Positions 21,815-30,333 of a stretch of 34,616 bases of DNA are shown here, in pieces. The first letter of the stretch is position 1; each line of letters starts with the position of its first letter. Origin of the DNA: Patescibacteria group bacterium (lineage in GTDB: Bacteria > Patescibacteriota > Microgenomatia > Levybacterales > UBA12049); contig JAMCZG010000036.1 of assembly GCA_023485715.1 (NCBI GenBank), forward strand, positions 1 to 34,616, given 5' to 3'. Both the position numbers and the translations under genes were made by a program. The notes under the pieces were generated by a model. It saw nothing but the letters and a program-made list of their open reading frames with translations. It was not told the DNA's origin and did not search any database.

Positions 21815-23989
21815 TTAATTATTTTTAAGATATTTTATATCGTAGTCCAATATTTGATAAGCCTCCTCTTTTATTATTATTCCTCTTAATGAATTGATTA
21901 GAAATTCGAATGCATTCAGTCTCAACAAAGCAGTTTTTTTCCGTTTTGTGAAATCTTTCTCTGCGTTTTTTATTAGATTAATAAGGTTTTTTGATATCGC
22001 ATTGTTTAGGATTAAATTTAATTTTCTTAGACGATTTACGTCGTTTATTGTGCTTTGAAAAGTTACGATTTTTTTAATACTTGAATTACTAGAATCATTT
22101 TTATCTAAATTAATATTAATAATATCCTGGCCGGCTGGGTCTAGAATTCCTTTCTGGTTTTTTATATTCACATTCCCTTCCTGGTCGTAAAGATATATTT
22201 TAAGTTCGTATATTTTTAAATTCTCTGCCGTTAAATAAACTTGATAATCTCCGCCGTCTGGTTTTTGAACATATAAGATTTCTAAAGGCTTACCGCTTGT
22301 CTTCGAGTTGTCGGAATCATTAACCAACGGTTGTTGGGTAAATTGAACTCCCAAAGGATTATTAGAAGAATCTTTGAACGATATTTTTAAACTACCTTCT
22401 GAAGTTAGCATAATGTAAGAAAGATCACTGTCCGATGGTATATATCTGTTTAACGTTAGAAAAGTATTAGAATAATCTTCAAGCGTCAGACGATCGTAAT
22501 ATGGATCGTTAATATTAAAGGTATTTTCTTTGATTCCTTTTCCGACTATAAAGTGACCAGGAACTTCTAAAATGTCGGGCTGATTATTTTTAATGTCATT
22601 TGTCAATTGATTTTTGTCATCGCCCCAAATTTTAGAAAATTCCAGAGCACCATATTTAAAATCCGGGTTGTGGGTCTTTGCCAGTTTTGAAAGCCTTGAT
22701 ATCGCAATCCAATTAGTTAATCCGTCCCCCACGTAACCATCCGGCTGATTATTTAGCCAAGTGTTTAACGATCCCGGATTAATATCTGTGTTGTCAGGTA
22801 ATTTATTTATTCCGTAATATTTTAGTATCATCACAGCAGATGTCATTGCACATCCCCAGTCTCTGATAGTAGGACTTAGCGGACTCCATCTATTTGCAGA
22901 ATCATAAATTTGTGACTGCCATGGATCAGACGTTTGTTTTATCAAAGGAACATTTAAATCAATTTCGGACGATTTAATTCCTACATAGTTAGAATTTATT
23001 ACGGGGTTACTTTCTGTTTGTCCACCTATTGCATATAGGTTGCCATCCCCTGCTAAAGCAAGTCCCAAAGCATATGTAGCGACGGGCAAGGGAGTTTTCG
23101 TTGTCCAGGTATCAGTTGTTGGATTATATTCTTCAACGACGTTTGTATAGCCGCTAATTCCAGCCCCGTTATCTGCATATCCTCCAGCAACCACAATGTT
23201 CCCTTCTGAATTTAAAGAAACGCCCATGTCACTTCGTGCTGTGGGCATGGGATTTTTTGTTATCCAGGTATTGGTTATTGGATTATATTCTTCAACGATA
23301 TTAAAGTAATGAGCTTGGTCATTGTCGCCACCAATTGCGTAAATCATTCCGTTTGGCGCTGCCACCAGGCCCAGATTGGACCTTGGAGTTGGAATTGTAT
23401 TTTTCGTAGTCCATAGATTCGTTATTGGGTCGTATTCTTCGACTGCATCAACGAGGCCAGCATCATTTTTGCCGCCTACGGCATACAATTTCCCATTTGA
23501 TCCTACAACAAGGCGCAACCCAAAACGCTTAGAGGGCATAGGAGTCTTAGCAGTCCAGGTGTCAGAAGTGGGATTATATTCATATACATCATTAAAAACT
23601 CCCTCGTTATATCCCCCAGTAAAATAGAAATTATTGTTTGTTGGATTAAAAGTAAATCCCATCGAGTTTCTTAGAACAGGAGCCTGAGATTTTATCATCC
23701 AGGTATCATTTTTAGGGTCATACATCTCAACAACATTCAAAAGCCATCGGTATCCATATCCACCATATCCTCCCACAGCATAAATATTTCCATCCGCATC
23801 GGTAGCGATGCCGAAATCGCGACGGGGTGTTGGCATTGGTGCTTTTGCTGTCCAACAAGGATCTTGATTCAAGCAGGTGTCTGCAATAGCTGTTGGCGAA
23901 ATAAAAAGAAAAATGCTTAAAACGGAGAAGCAGAATAATAACAATAGTAATTTGTGTAAATTTTTTAAATTACCCGTTACTGTATTCAC
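21815..23989 (-). CDS. Secreted Kelch-repeat protein fused to a C39-like cysteine peptidase domain
   Basis: A 724-aa exported protein starting at GTG 23989. Residues ~11-37 form a signal peptide. Six Kelch repeats follow (~45-335), each with a Gly-Gly pair (73, 125, 172, 220, 269, 322) and a D/NTW tail, predicting a six-bladed propeller. Residues ~347-515 resemble a Peptidase_C39_2/papain-like domain: VPLIKQTSDPW, RDWGCAMTSAVMILKYYG with Cys380, PGHFIVGKG with His479, and NINDPYYD with Asp495 as a plausible triad. A beta-rich segment and a Lys-rich helical C-terminus (~640-724) complete it; no sortase motif or membrane anchor is seen. It may bind and cut an extracellular target, but the substrate is unknown. 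It is monocistronic with its own promoter. Confidence 0.85.
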   Translation of the reverse strand: MNTVTGNLKNLHKLLLLLFCFSVLSIFLFISPTAIADTCLNQDPCWTAKAPMPTPRRDFGIATDADGNIYAVGGYGGYGYRWLLNVVEMYDPKNDTWMIKSQAPVLRNSMGFTFNPTNNNFYFTGGYNEGVFNDVYEYNPTSDTWTAKTPMPSKRFGLRLVVGSNGKLYAVGGKNDAGLVDAVEEYDPITNLWTTKNTIPTPRSNLGLVAAPNGMIYAIGGDNDQAHYFNIVEEYNPITNTWITKNPMPTARSDMGVSLNSEGNIVVAGGYADNGAGISGYTNVVEEYNPTTDTWTTKTPLPVATYALGLALAGDGNLYAIGGQTESNPVINSNYVGIKSSEIDLNVPLIKQTSDPWQSQIYDSANRWSPLSPTIRDWGCAMTSAVMILKYYGINKLPDNTDINPGSLNTWLNNQPDGYVGDGLTNWIAISRLSKLAKTHNPDFKYGALEFSKIWGDDKNQLTNDIKNNQPDILEVPGHFIVGKGIKENTFNINDPYYDRLTLEDYSNTFLTLNRYIPSDSDLSYIMLTSEGSLKISFKDSSNNPLGVQFTQQPLVNDSDNSKTSGKPLEILYVQKPDGGDYQVYLTAENLKIYELKIYLYDQEGNVNIKNQKGILDPAGQDIININLDKNDSSNSSIKKIVTFQSTINDVNRLRKLNLILNNAISKNLINLIKNAEKDFTKRKKTALLRLNAFEFLINSLRGIIIKEEAYQILDYDIKYLKNN

Positions 23990-24000
23990 GCTCTAATTAA

Positions 24001-24029
24001 TTAATAGTACTATATAAAATATTTGTCAA
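24001..24029 (-). promoter_or_regulatory. Promoter for the Kelch-peptidase gene (minus strand)
   Basis: On the minus strand a perfect TTGACA (24029-24024), a 17-nt spacer and TATTAA (24006-24001). The GTG start at 23989 follows 11 nt later. It lies back to back with the promoter of the GT4 gene. Confidence 0.65.
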
Positions 24030-24045
24030 GATGTTTGTTTATTAA

Positions 24046-24054
24046 TGATATAAT
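24046..24054 (+). promoter_or_regulatory. Extended -10 promoter for the GT4 gene
   Basis: TGA followed by a perfect TATAAT (24049-24054), 15 nt before ATG 24070. No good -35 at standard spacing. The predicted leader is ~9 nt. Confidence 0.6.
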
Positions 24055-24069
24055 GTTGATCGACATTTT

Positions 24070-25143
24070 ATGACAATCCTATTTTTCTCCAGATTATTTT
24101 ATCCTCATATCGGCGGAGTAGAAAAACATGTATTAAAAATTAGCGAGATATTAATTAAAAAAGGTCATAAAGTTATTATTATTACCGAGCAACACGATAA
24201 AAGATTAAGTTTTAAACAAGAATATTCCGGTATAAAAATTTACAGGATTCCTTTTAAATTTATTAGTAAAGAGAGCTGGATTAAAAAATTTAATATTTGG
24301 TTTTGGTTTTGGCAGAACAGAGAATTGATTAAGGATGCAGATATAATACATTGCCACGATGTGTTTTTCTGGTACTTGCCATTTAGATTTTTGTACCCTA
24401 GAAAACCTGTTTATACAACATTCCATGGTTACGAAGGGAATGATTTGCCGTCTACAAAGGCGATTTTTATGCATAAAATTGCCGAAAAACTTTCCAGAGG
24501 TAATATTTGTGTTGGGGATTATCTTAAAAAGTGGTATGGAACAAAACCAAACTATGTAACCTACGGCGCGACAGATATTGATAAGATTAGAAATTTAAAA
24601 GTGAATAATAACAGACTAAGAATTAAGAATTTAAAATTTAAAATATTATTTATAGGCAGATTAGAAGAAGAAACTGGGATTAGTATCTATCTCGAAACGT
24701 TAAAAATTTTAAATGAAAAAAAACTGAAATTTAATTTTACTGTGTTCGGGGATGGAAGTTTAAAATGTAAGGCTAAAGAATTTTGTAAAAAAAATAAATT
24801 AGATGTTAAATTTAAAGGCTTTATAGACAATGCAGAAAAATATATTTATAGCTATGATTATGTTTTTACTTCAAGATACTTGGGAATTATAGAGTCCCTT
24901 GCAGCCCGAAAAAATGTTTTTGCTGTATATAATAATAAGATTAAAAATGACTATTTAAAAATGACACCTTTCGCAAAATGGATAGTTATTGAAAAATCTC
25001 CACAAAAGCTATTTAGAGAAATTGAAAATCTAATAACATATGAGATTAAGAGTATTAAAAAAGTGAAAAACGCTTATGATTGGGCAAAAAATGCAACTTG
25101 GAAAAAAGTGGCAGATATTTATTTAGAACTATGGAATTTTTAA
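24070..25143 (+). CDS. GT4-family glycosyltransferase
   Basis: A 357-aa GT-B fold transferase that would add a sugar from a nucleotide donor to a glycan or lipid acceptor at the cytoplasmic membrane face. The N-terminus, FFSRLFYPHIGGVEKHVLKI, is typical of GT4; HCHDVFFWYLPF and TTFHGYEGND follow. The second domain starts with ILFIGRLEEETGI, then FTVFGDGSLK and VKFKGFI. The donor-site Glu motif is degenerate (YLGIIESLAARKNVFAV rather than EGFGxxxLEA), so the donor cannot be predicted. A 28-nt heptamer repeat encodes a basic insert (RIKNLKFKI) at the domain linker. The gene begins the glycan region and is followed 45 nt later by a methyltransferase with its own promoter. Confidence 0.88.
   Translation: MTILFFSRLFYPHIGGVEKHVLKISEILIKKGHKVIIITEQHDKRLSFKQEYSGIKIYRIPFKFISKESWIKKFNIWFWFWQNRELIKDADIIHCHDVFFWYLPFRFLYPRKPVYTTFHGYEGNDLPSTKAIFMHKIAEKLSRGNICVGDYLKKWYGTKPNYVTYGATDIDKIRNLKVNNNRLRIKNLKFKILFIGRLEEETGISIYLETLKILNEKKLKFNFTVFGDGSLKCKAKEFCKKNKLDVKFKGFIDNAEKYIYSYDYVFTSRYLGIIESLAARKNVFAVYNNKIKNDYLKMTPFAKWIVIEKSPQKLFREIENLITYEIKSIKKVKNAYDWAKNATWKKVADIYLELWNF
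24617..24644 (+). repeat. In-frame 7-nt-period repeat inside the GT4 gene
   Basis: Four heptamers in tandem: TAAGAAT twice, then TTAAAAT twice. They encode a Lys/Leu/Phe/Ile stretch between the two GT-B domains. Confidence 0.7.
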
Positions 25144-25150
25144 TTTCTTC

Positions 25151-25179
25151 TTTACAGTAAAAATCCTATCTGGTAGAAT
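25151..25179 (+). promoter_or_regulatory. Promoter for the methyltransferase at 25189
   Basis: TTTACA (25151-25156), a 17-nt spacer and TAGAAT (25174-25179) preceded by TGG. There are 9 nt to ATG 25189, so the leader is about 3 nt. Confidence 0.68.
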
Positions 25180-25188
25180 TTTGTTTTA

Positions 25189-25983
25189 ATGAAATTATCG
25201 CCCTCAGAAAAGTATTTTAGACGATTTCTTAGAATTTCTCCGCTTAGTGTTGCTGCTTGGAGGACTGTCGAAGCGAAATATTTATCCAGAGTCAAGTTTA
25301 AAAAGCCAATTCTTGATCTAGGATGTGGGTTTGGAGAGTTTGCTCAAGCGTTTGTAGAAGATCAAATTGATCTTGGAGTCGACATTAAAGCAAAAGATTT
25401 ATTCGCTGCGGCTAAGACCAAAAAATACAAGAGCTTGCTTTTTGCTGATGCTAGAAATCTGCCTTTTCCAGACAATACTTTTTCTACAATTATTTCGATA
25501 AGCACGTTTGAGCATATCAAAAACACAAAAAAGCTTTTAAAAGAGTGTTATAGAGTATTAAAACCAGACGGTTTATTAATCGCGACGATCGAGACAGATC
25601 TAGTCGACGAAAACAGTTTTTATAGACCCTTCTTAAAAAGAATCGGGCTTAATAATATCAGTAATTTTCTAACAAAAAGTTATAATAACTTTTTCTTCAG
25701 ATATATTTTATTGAGTAGTGAAAAATGGATAAATTATCTAAAGGAACATGGATTCGAGATTAAGCAATTTGAAAACATTATTAGTCCAAGAGTAGTTAAG
25801 ATATATGATATTTTTATAATAACTTCTTGGCCTTCACAAATATTTAAAGCATTTTTTGGAAGAAGAATTGTATATCGTCCAAAAGTTGCCGAAGACATCC
25901 TTGTAAGGCTTTTTATGAAATATATTGATGAAGAAAAAGAAGGAACAAACCTTTTTGTGGTTGCCAGAAAACCACGAAAATAA
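25189..25983 (+). CDS. Class I SAM-dependent methyltransferase (paralog A)
   Basis: A 264-aa type-11-like methyltransferase. Motif I is ILDLGCGFGEFAQ (~41-53), followed by LGVDI at the end of beta2, DARNLPFPDNTFSTII (motif around beta4), STFEHI and RVLKPDGLLI. The N-terminal YFRRFLRISPLSVA and the C-terminal YDIFIITSWPSQ, RRIVYRP and VVARKPR blocks are shared with the gene at 31055, so the two are paralogs throughout their length. The substrate is unknown; the surrounding glycosyltransferases suggest a glycan, lipid-linked sugar or its polyprenyl carrier. It converges on the next minus-strand gene with a 1-nt gap. Confidence 0.88.
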   Translation: MKLSPSEKYFRRFLRISPLSVAAWRTVEAKYLSRVKFKKPILDLGCGFGEFAQAFVEDQIDLGVDIKAKDLFAAAKTKKYKSLLFADARNLPFPDNTFSTIISISTFEHIKNTKKLLKECYRVLKPDGLLIATIETDLVDENSFYRPFLKRIGLNNISNFLTKSYNNFFFRYILLSSEKWINYLKEHGFEIKQFENIISPRVVKIYDIFIITSWPSQIFKAFFGRRIVYRPKVAEDILVRLFMKYIDEEKEGTNLFVVARKPRK

Positions 25984-25984
25984 T

Positions 25985-26806
25985 TTATTCAGACCACTTT
26001 CTTCCTTCATCGAGCGTTGATCTAATAAATTTTCCGATTAATATAAGACCGCGATGCACGTTTCCCTTACTTAATATAAATAAATTTAACGGGTTTGCTT
26101 CGACTGTTACAGATCCTTTCCAATTGTTTTTATTTAACCAGAGCAATTGTTCTTCGGTTACAGAATGTTTGTGTAAAAAAATGTCACTTATTCCCTTCCG
26201 TCCGATTAAGGTAAGTTGTATGTTCTTAATTTTTTTTAAACCAAGCCACTTCCAAAATTCTTTCCAGTTTTTAAATCCATTTTGTTTTGCCCAAATTAAG
26301 GATTGATCGTCTCGGGTATCTATAGCAATATTATTTCCTGATAATTCCAGCCAAGTTTTAATAGCGGAAGGTTTTAGTGAATTATTAAAAATTTCGTAAT
26401 TATACCTAGTCTGGTTTATATTTTTAAACTCTAATGTCCAAGTTTCTGAAATATCGTGGATTGTCAGCGGAACATTTAATCGTTTAGATAATATTGCTAT
26501 GGTTTCATTTGAATCAGAAATACTAGGAAAAAAAACATATCTTAGAAGTCTGTAAAAAAAACTCGTAAATATACTTATTCGGTATTCTGCATCTAGTCCA
26601 TTATCAAGTCGCCAGCTTTGATGGATACCTTTTATCAGGAGTAATTCTTTGCCTATTTTTTGTTCTTTTTTTACTTCTTGGGTGATTTTTCTTGTTGGTA
26701 AAATTTCCAGTCCATCGTAATTAATGCGTTTTATTAGTAGGATACTTTTTTTGAGTCCGAGCCACGGGAAACTTCCCAGGGAAAGAAGAATTTCGTGATA
26801 AATCAT
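25985..26806 (-). CDS. Putative TIM-barrel protein (xylose isomerase/AP endonuclease-2-like)
   Basis: A 273-aa cytoplasmic protein with the look of the sugar-phosphate isomerase/epimerase TIM-barrel group. The N-terminal strand-helix-strand SLGSFPWLGLKKSILLIKRI leads to YDGLEILP. A beta strand LTIHDIS (~115-121) carries a potential metal ligand His, IAIDTRDD another acidic strand end, and VTVEANP (~236-242) a conserved-type Glu near the C-terminal strands. No signal peptide or membrane segment is seen. The assignment is by pattern only and the family's metal ligands are not all recognisable. It follows a membrane glycosyltransferase-like gene by 6 nt on the same strand, so a role with a sugar intermediate is plausible. 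Confidence 0.55.
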   Translation of the reverse strand: MIYHEILLSLGSFPWLGLKKSILLIKRINYDGLEILPTRKITQEVKKEQKIGKELLLIKGIHQSWRLDNGLDAEYRISIFTSFFYRLLRYVFFPSISDSNETIAILSKRLNVPLTIHDISETWTLEFKNINQTRYNYEIFNNSLKPSAIKTWLELSGNNIAIDTRDDQSLIWAKQNGFKNWKEFWKWLGLKKIKNIQLTLIGRKGISDIFLHKHSVTEEQLLWLNKNNWKGSVTVEANPLNLFILSKGNVHRGLILIGKFIRSTLDEGRKWSE

Positions 26807-26812
26807 AAGGAT

Positions 26813-28564
26813 TTATTTAAAAAAAACTTTTCGAACATAATATAGTAGAATTAGAAATAATAAACCTAAAAAACTTGCAGCGCTGATTATTTTTGACAAT
26901 TTGTATAGTGGTATATCCTCATAAATAATTTCTATATATTGTATGCCCTGAGGAAGTTCTGCATTGATAACGCCCTTTTTATCTGGATATATGTTGATGT
27001 ATCTGTTATTGCTTTTTAAAGACCAGCCCGGAAAGTATAATGTATTTTCCCTAATCGTAATTGGTGTTTCTGCATCTATGACATATAAATGTTTAATAGA
27101 ATCTTTCTTAATTACTTTAATGTTTGCTTCTCCATTAATTACTTGTAAAGGCATAGTGGGCTTTTCTGGAAACCAATAAGAAGCTGTTTCTGTCCATTTA
27201 GAATTCATAAAATATGGCGTTATTTGAATGCTCTTCCATACATTACTTCTAAGGACGGAGTCGTCGATTTCTGGTATTACTCTTCTATGCCCCCAATTCA
27301 AAACTGTATAGCCGATTGTAATAATTATAAGAAGATATAGGAATTTTCTTTTAGTTTTATAATCCAAAAAAGTGATCGTAAAATATGCAGCTACAACCGA
27401 AATACAAAAACTTATTGCTAATGATAAGCGTCCACATGGCATTAAAAGAGCGCCCACATTTAAAATATGATTCCATAAAAATCCTGAAATAGGATGCATA
27501 AGAAATATAAAAGAAAAACATAAAAATACCCAAAAAAAATATTGCATGAATATTTTTTTGGGTATTTTTTTTAGAACCAACATTATTACAGAGGTTATTA
27601 ATATAAAAATTTGTGTATACCCGATTATTAACGCAAGCTCTCCTTTGGGTCCCTGAAATAAAAATCCGTATCTCCAGGGAGAATAAAAAATTTGAAGGAA
27701 ATTATAAAATTCTACAACATATCCAACTGGTAGTTTAGAAGTATAGGGCGCATATATAAAGTATGAAATCCATGTATATATCGATGCCATAAACCCAAGT
27801 ATCAATGAAGATATAATGAGTAATACCGATTTTCTGCTGTATTTTTTAATGTTGCTTAAGTAAAGAATATACAAAATGGCAATTCCCGAAAATATAGGAG
27901 CCAAAAGAGGATGTGCCAAGAAAAGTAAATCGGTAAATAGAACTACAAAAACTAATGAAATAAACCTTTTTTCCATAAAATATTTGGTAATGAAAAAAAA
28001 TACCAACGGTGTGACTGTAAAAATTAAAGCTTCGCCAGGAGTCGCCCTGAAATGGATGTCAATCAAATGATATGGGGCAAAAAGATAAAATATTCCAGCG
28101 GTAAACGCAGCCAGCTTGTTGTTGGTAATTTTTTTAATCCAGAGATACATGAACATTCCAGAGAGAACAAAGCTTAATCCAAGATAAATTTTCATACTTG
28201 TAATGAAATTAAATCCGATCCAATGAAAAAACGAGACTAAATAATAAGGGAGCGGATAATTAAATACAAATAGGGGAACGCCGTATGTTGCGTTGATCTC
28301 GGACGCCCAGGAAGGCATAAGAATTCCTTCTTTTAGCGAATCGTAAAAAGACATAATTCTGTACATATGAATATTGAAATCCCCGCTTTCATAATCGCCT
28401 GGCCTTAAAAGACTTGTTAACGGTAAAAATGATATAAGAATTAGTAAAAAGAAGAGATTGATCTTTTTTTTAGGGTAAACAAATTTATAAAAAATGATTC
28501 CAGACAATAAAATTGAAGATGATACAAGATTTATAAAAACCATTCTTATGGGCTCATTAAACAT
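26813..28564 (-). CDS. Multi-pass membrane protein, PTPS_related/GT-C-like
   Basis: An integral membrane protein of 583 aa with about 12-13 hydrophobic segments and a soluble beta-rich C-terminal domain (~440-555), ending in one last membrane helix. The first outer loop reads RPGDYESGDFNIHMYRI, then a run ending in YGVPLFVFNYPLPYY. This GD...H...P-PLxYY pattern is, to my recollection, typical of the PTPS_related/YfhO-like membrane proteins with a GT-C-type glycosyltransferase architecture. Such enzymes use polyprenyl-phosphate sugars on the outer face. I chose ATG 28564 over the in-frame TTG at 28570 because the TATAAT at 28577-28572 places transcription start ~28565. The GT2 at 30330 could supply its lipid-linked donor. 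Confidence 0.78.
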   Translation of the reverse strand: MFNEPIRMVFINLVSSSILLSGIIFYKFVYPKKKINLFFLLILISFLPLTSLLRPGDYESGDFNIHMYRIMSFYDSLKEGILMPSWASEINATYGVPLFVFNYPLPYYLVSFFHWIGFNFITSMKIYLGLSFVLSGMFMYLWIKKITNNKLAAFTAGIFYLFAPYHLIDIHFRATPGEALIFTVTPLVFFFITKYFMEKRFISLVFVVLFTDLLFLAHPLLAPIFSGIAILYILYLSNIKKYSRKSVLLIISSLILGFMASIYTWISYFIYAPYTSKLPVGYVVEFYNFLQIFYSPWRYGFLFQGPKGELALIIGYTQIFILITSVIMLVLKKIPKKIFMQYFFWVFLCFSFIFLMHPISGFLWNHILNVGALLMPCGRLSLAISFCISVVAAYFTITFLDYKTKRKFLYLLIIITIGYTVLNWGHRRVIPEIDDSVLRSNVWKSIQITPYFMNSKWTETASYWFPEKPTMPLQVINGEANIKVIKKDSIKHLYVIDAETPITIRENTLYFPGWSLKSNNRYINIYPDKKGVINAELPQGIQYIEIIYEDIPLYKLSKIISAASFLGLLFLILLYYVRKVFFK

Positions 28565-28571
28565 TATCAAA

Positions 28572-28577
28572 ATTATA
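28572..28577 (-). promoter_or_regulatory. -10 box for the minus-strand membrane protein
   Basis: A perfect TATAAT on the minus strand (28577-28572), with 7 nt to ATG 28564. The upstream -35 (TTACGT at 28600-28595, 17-nt spacer) is weak. The box supports the 28564 start. Confidence 0.5.
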
Positions 28578-28611
28578 CTTTATTTCAAGAAAAAACGTAA
28601 TTCAGCAGAAA

Positions 28612-28640
28612 TTGAGCACGTTATTCTTTTATGATACACT
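28612..28640 (+). promoter_or_regulatory. Promoter for the aminotransferase-GNAT-GT2-methyltransferase operon
   Basis: TTGAGC (28612-28617), a 17-nt spacer and TACACT (28635-28640) preceded by TGA. There are 15 nt to ATG 28656. It is back to back with the minus-strand promoter at 28572. Confidence 0.6.
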
Positions 28641-28655
28641 TACGAAGTAAATATT

Positions 28656-29753
28656 ATGAGGAAAATAGCCGTAACGCAGCCCCTTTTTTCAGGAAAAGAA
28701 GTAGAATATGTTACAGACTGCATTAAATCAACGTGGGTTTCTTCAGGAAAATATATCGAATTGTTCGAAAAAAAATTTGCAACATTTTGCAACACGTCAT
28801 ATGCTTCTACATGTTCGAGTGGTACTACCGCCCTCCATTTAGTCTTTCTAGCACTAAAAATAAAGAAAAATGACGAGGTAATTATTCCGGATCTAACATA
28901 TGTCTCCACGGCAAACGTAATAAAATATGTAGGCGCGAGGCCAATTTTAGTTGATGTAGATAGAAATATTTGGACTATTAATCCAAAAAAGATCGAAGCG
29001 AAGATTACTAAAAACACAAAAGCAATTGTTGCAGTTCACTTGTATGGTCATCCGGCAGACATGGATAGTATTAATTTGATTGCAAAAAAACACAACTTAA
29101 TTGTTATAGAGGATGCTTGTGAAGCCCATGGGGCTTTATATAACGGCAAGAAAGTAGGATCGTTATCAAAAGTTGGATGTTTTAGTTTTTCGGGGGCTAA
29201 AATAATAACGACTGGCGAAGGTGGAATGATCGTTTCGAAAGACAAGGACTTAATGATGAGGATAGAGTCTATTAGATCAAATTTTATCGCTAAAAGTAGG
29301 CATTTTTTTCATTCTGATGTAGGATATCCTTATCGTTTCACAAATATTCAGGCTGCTCTTGGATTAGCCCAGTTGGAAAAAATAACTACACTAATGAATA
29401 TAAAAATAAAAAATGCAAGAATCTACAATACTTTGTTTAAGGACGAAGAAGTTATTCAGTTGCCACCCCAGAAGTCTTGGGCGAAAAATATTTTTTGGCT
29501 CTATTCAATCGTATTAAAAAAGTCTGGCTTAAGAGATAAGCTTATTTACCATTTGGAAGAAAAAGGTATTCAAACAAGACCTTTTTTTGTGCCCATACAT
29601 AAGCTACCCATGTATAAAAATCGAGAAAAGTTTCCAAATTCAGATTTTTTATCAGAAAATGGAATTAGCCTTCCTTCAGGTTTGACGTTAGATTCTAGGG
29701 ATATAGAACGTATCTGTAATGAAGTAAAAATTTTTTTAAAGACTCATGCTTAG
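28656..29753 (+). CDS. DegT/DnrJ/EryC1/StrS-family PLP aminotransferase (perosamine-synthase-like)
   Basis: A 365-aa PLP enzyme that transfers an amino group, usually from glutamate, to a nucleotide-linked keto-sugar. The motifs are STWVSSGKYIELFE, the cofactor-binding SSGTTALHL, VHLYGHPADMD, VIEDACEAHGA (Asp that pairs with the pyridine ring) and CFSFSGAKIITTGEGGM, where Lys182 would form the Schiff base. The ITTGEGGM wording and the C-terminal PSGLTL segment resemble GDP-perosamine synthase-type members, but substrate prediction within this family is unreliable. Its last 8 nt overlap a GNAT acetyltransferase, which suggests the amino sugar is then N-acylated. It leads a four-gene operon. 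Confidence 0.9.
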   Translation: MRKIAVTQPLFSGKEVEYVTDCIKSTWVSSGKYIELFEKKFATFCNTSYASTCSSGTTALHLVFLALKIKKNDEVIIPDLTYVSTANVIKYVGARPILVDVDRNIWTINPKKIEAKITKNTKAIVAVHLYGHPADMDSINLIAKKHNLIVIEDACEAHGALYNGKKVGSLSKVGCFSFSGAKIITTGEGGMIVSKDKDLMMRIESIRSNFIAKSRHFFHSDVGYPYRFTNIQAALGLAQLEKITTLMNIKIKNARIYNTLFKDEEVIQLPPQKSWAKNIFWLYSIVLKKSGLRDKLIYHLEEKGIQTRPFFVPIHKLPMYKNREKFPNSDFLSENGISLPSGLTLDSRDIERICNEVKIFLKTHA

Positions 29754-30333
29754 AAAAGGAAAAAAAGCTGACGTAAATAAACTCGCAAGAATACATTTTT
29801 TAGAATTAGAATCTGATTTTCTGCCAAGTCTAGGAGAAAAGTTTTTACGTTTGCTTTATTTAAATCTTATTCAAAGTAAAGATATCTATATATGGGTGGA
29901 AGATTCGAACGGTAACATACGAGGATTTGTAGTAGGGTCAGAGAATTTTGATGTCGTTTTTAAACAAATCATAATAAAAAATTTTATAAAATATATATTT
30001 TTAATTCTACCTCAGATTTTGAAAAAACCGGCCATAATTAATAATATAATTGAAACATTGTTTTACACAAGAAGAGTTAGGATCAACGCATCGAGAGCAG
30101 AACTTATTGTAATTTCGGTTTTAAAAAAATATCAAAGGATTGGACTAGGCAAGGGTTTAGTTTTTGCACTTGAAGAAACATTCATTTCAAAGAAAATAAA
30201 GCAATACAAGGTTTCTGTCAATGCTGCAAATTTAGTTGCAAATACATTTTATTCTAGTTTAAATTTTAAAAAAGTCAGTAATTTTTTTCTTTATGGAAAA
30301 AAAATTAATCTTTATATAAAAAAATTAAAATGA
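29746..30333 (+). CDS. GNAT-family N-acetyltransferase
   Basis: A 195-aa acetyltransferase-like protein. The N-terminus reads RKGKKADVNKLARIHFLEL, as in GNATs acting on small molecules; the acetyl-CoA loop is VLKKYQRIGLGKGLVFALEE (~125-144), and VNAANLVANTFYSSLNFKKV is the C-terminal strand-helix. An insert of about 40 residues between the halves (KQIIIKNFIKYIFLILPQIL) is hydrophobic and may contact the membrane. It overlaps the aminotransferase by 8 nt and the following GT2 by 4 nt. The likely job is N-acylation of the amino sugar made by its partner, inferred from context. Confidence 0.78.
   Translation: MLRKGKKADVNKLARIHFLELESDFLPSLGEKFLRLLYLNLIQSKDIYIWVEDSNGNIRGFVVGSENFDVVFKQIIIKNFIKYIFLILPQILKKPAIINNIIETLFYTRRVRINASRAELIVISVLKKYQRIGLGKGLVFALEETFISKKIKQYKVSVNAANLVANTFYSSLNFKKVSNFFLYGKKINLYIKKLK

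Noticed and set aside
28568..28570. TTG start for the minus-strand membrane protein
   Set aside because: It lies upstream of the transcription start predicted from TATAAT at 28577-28572; ATG 28564 fits better.
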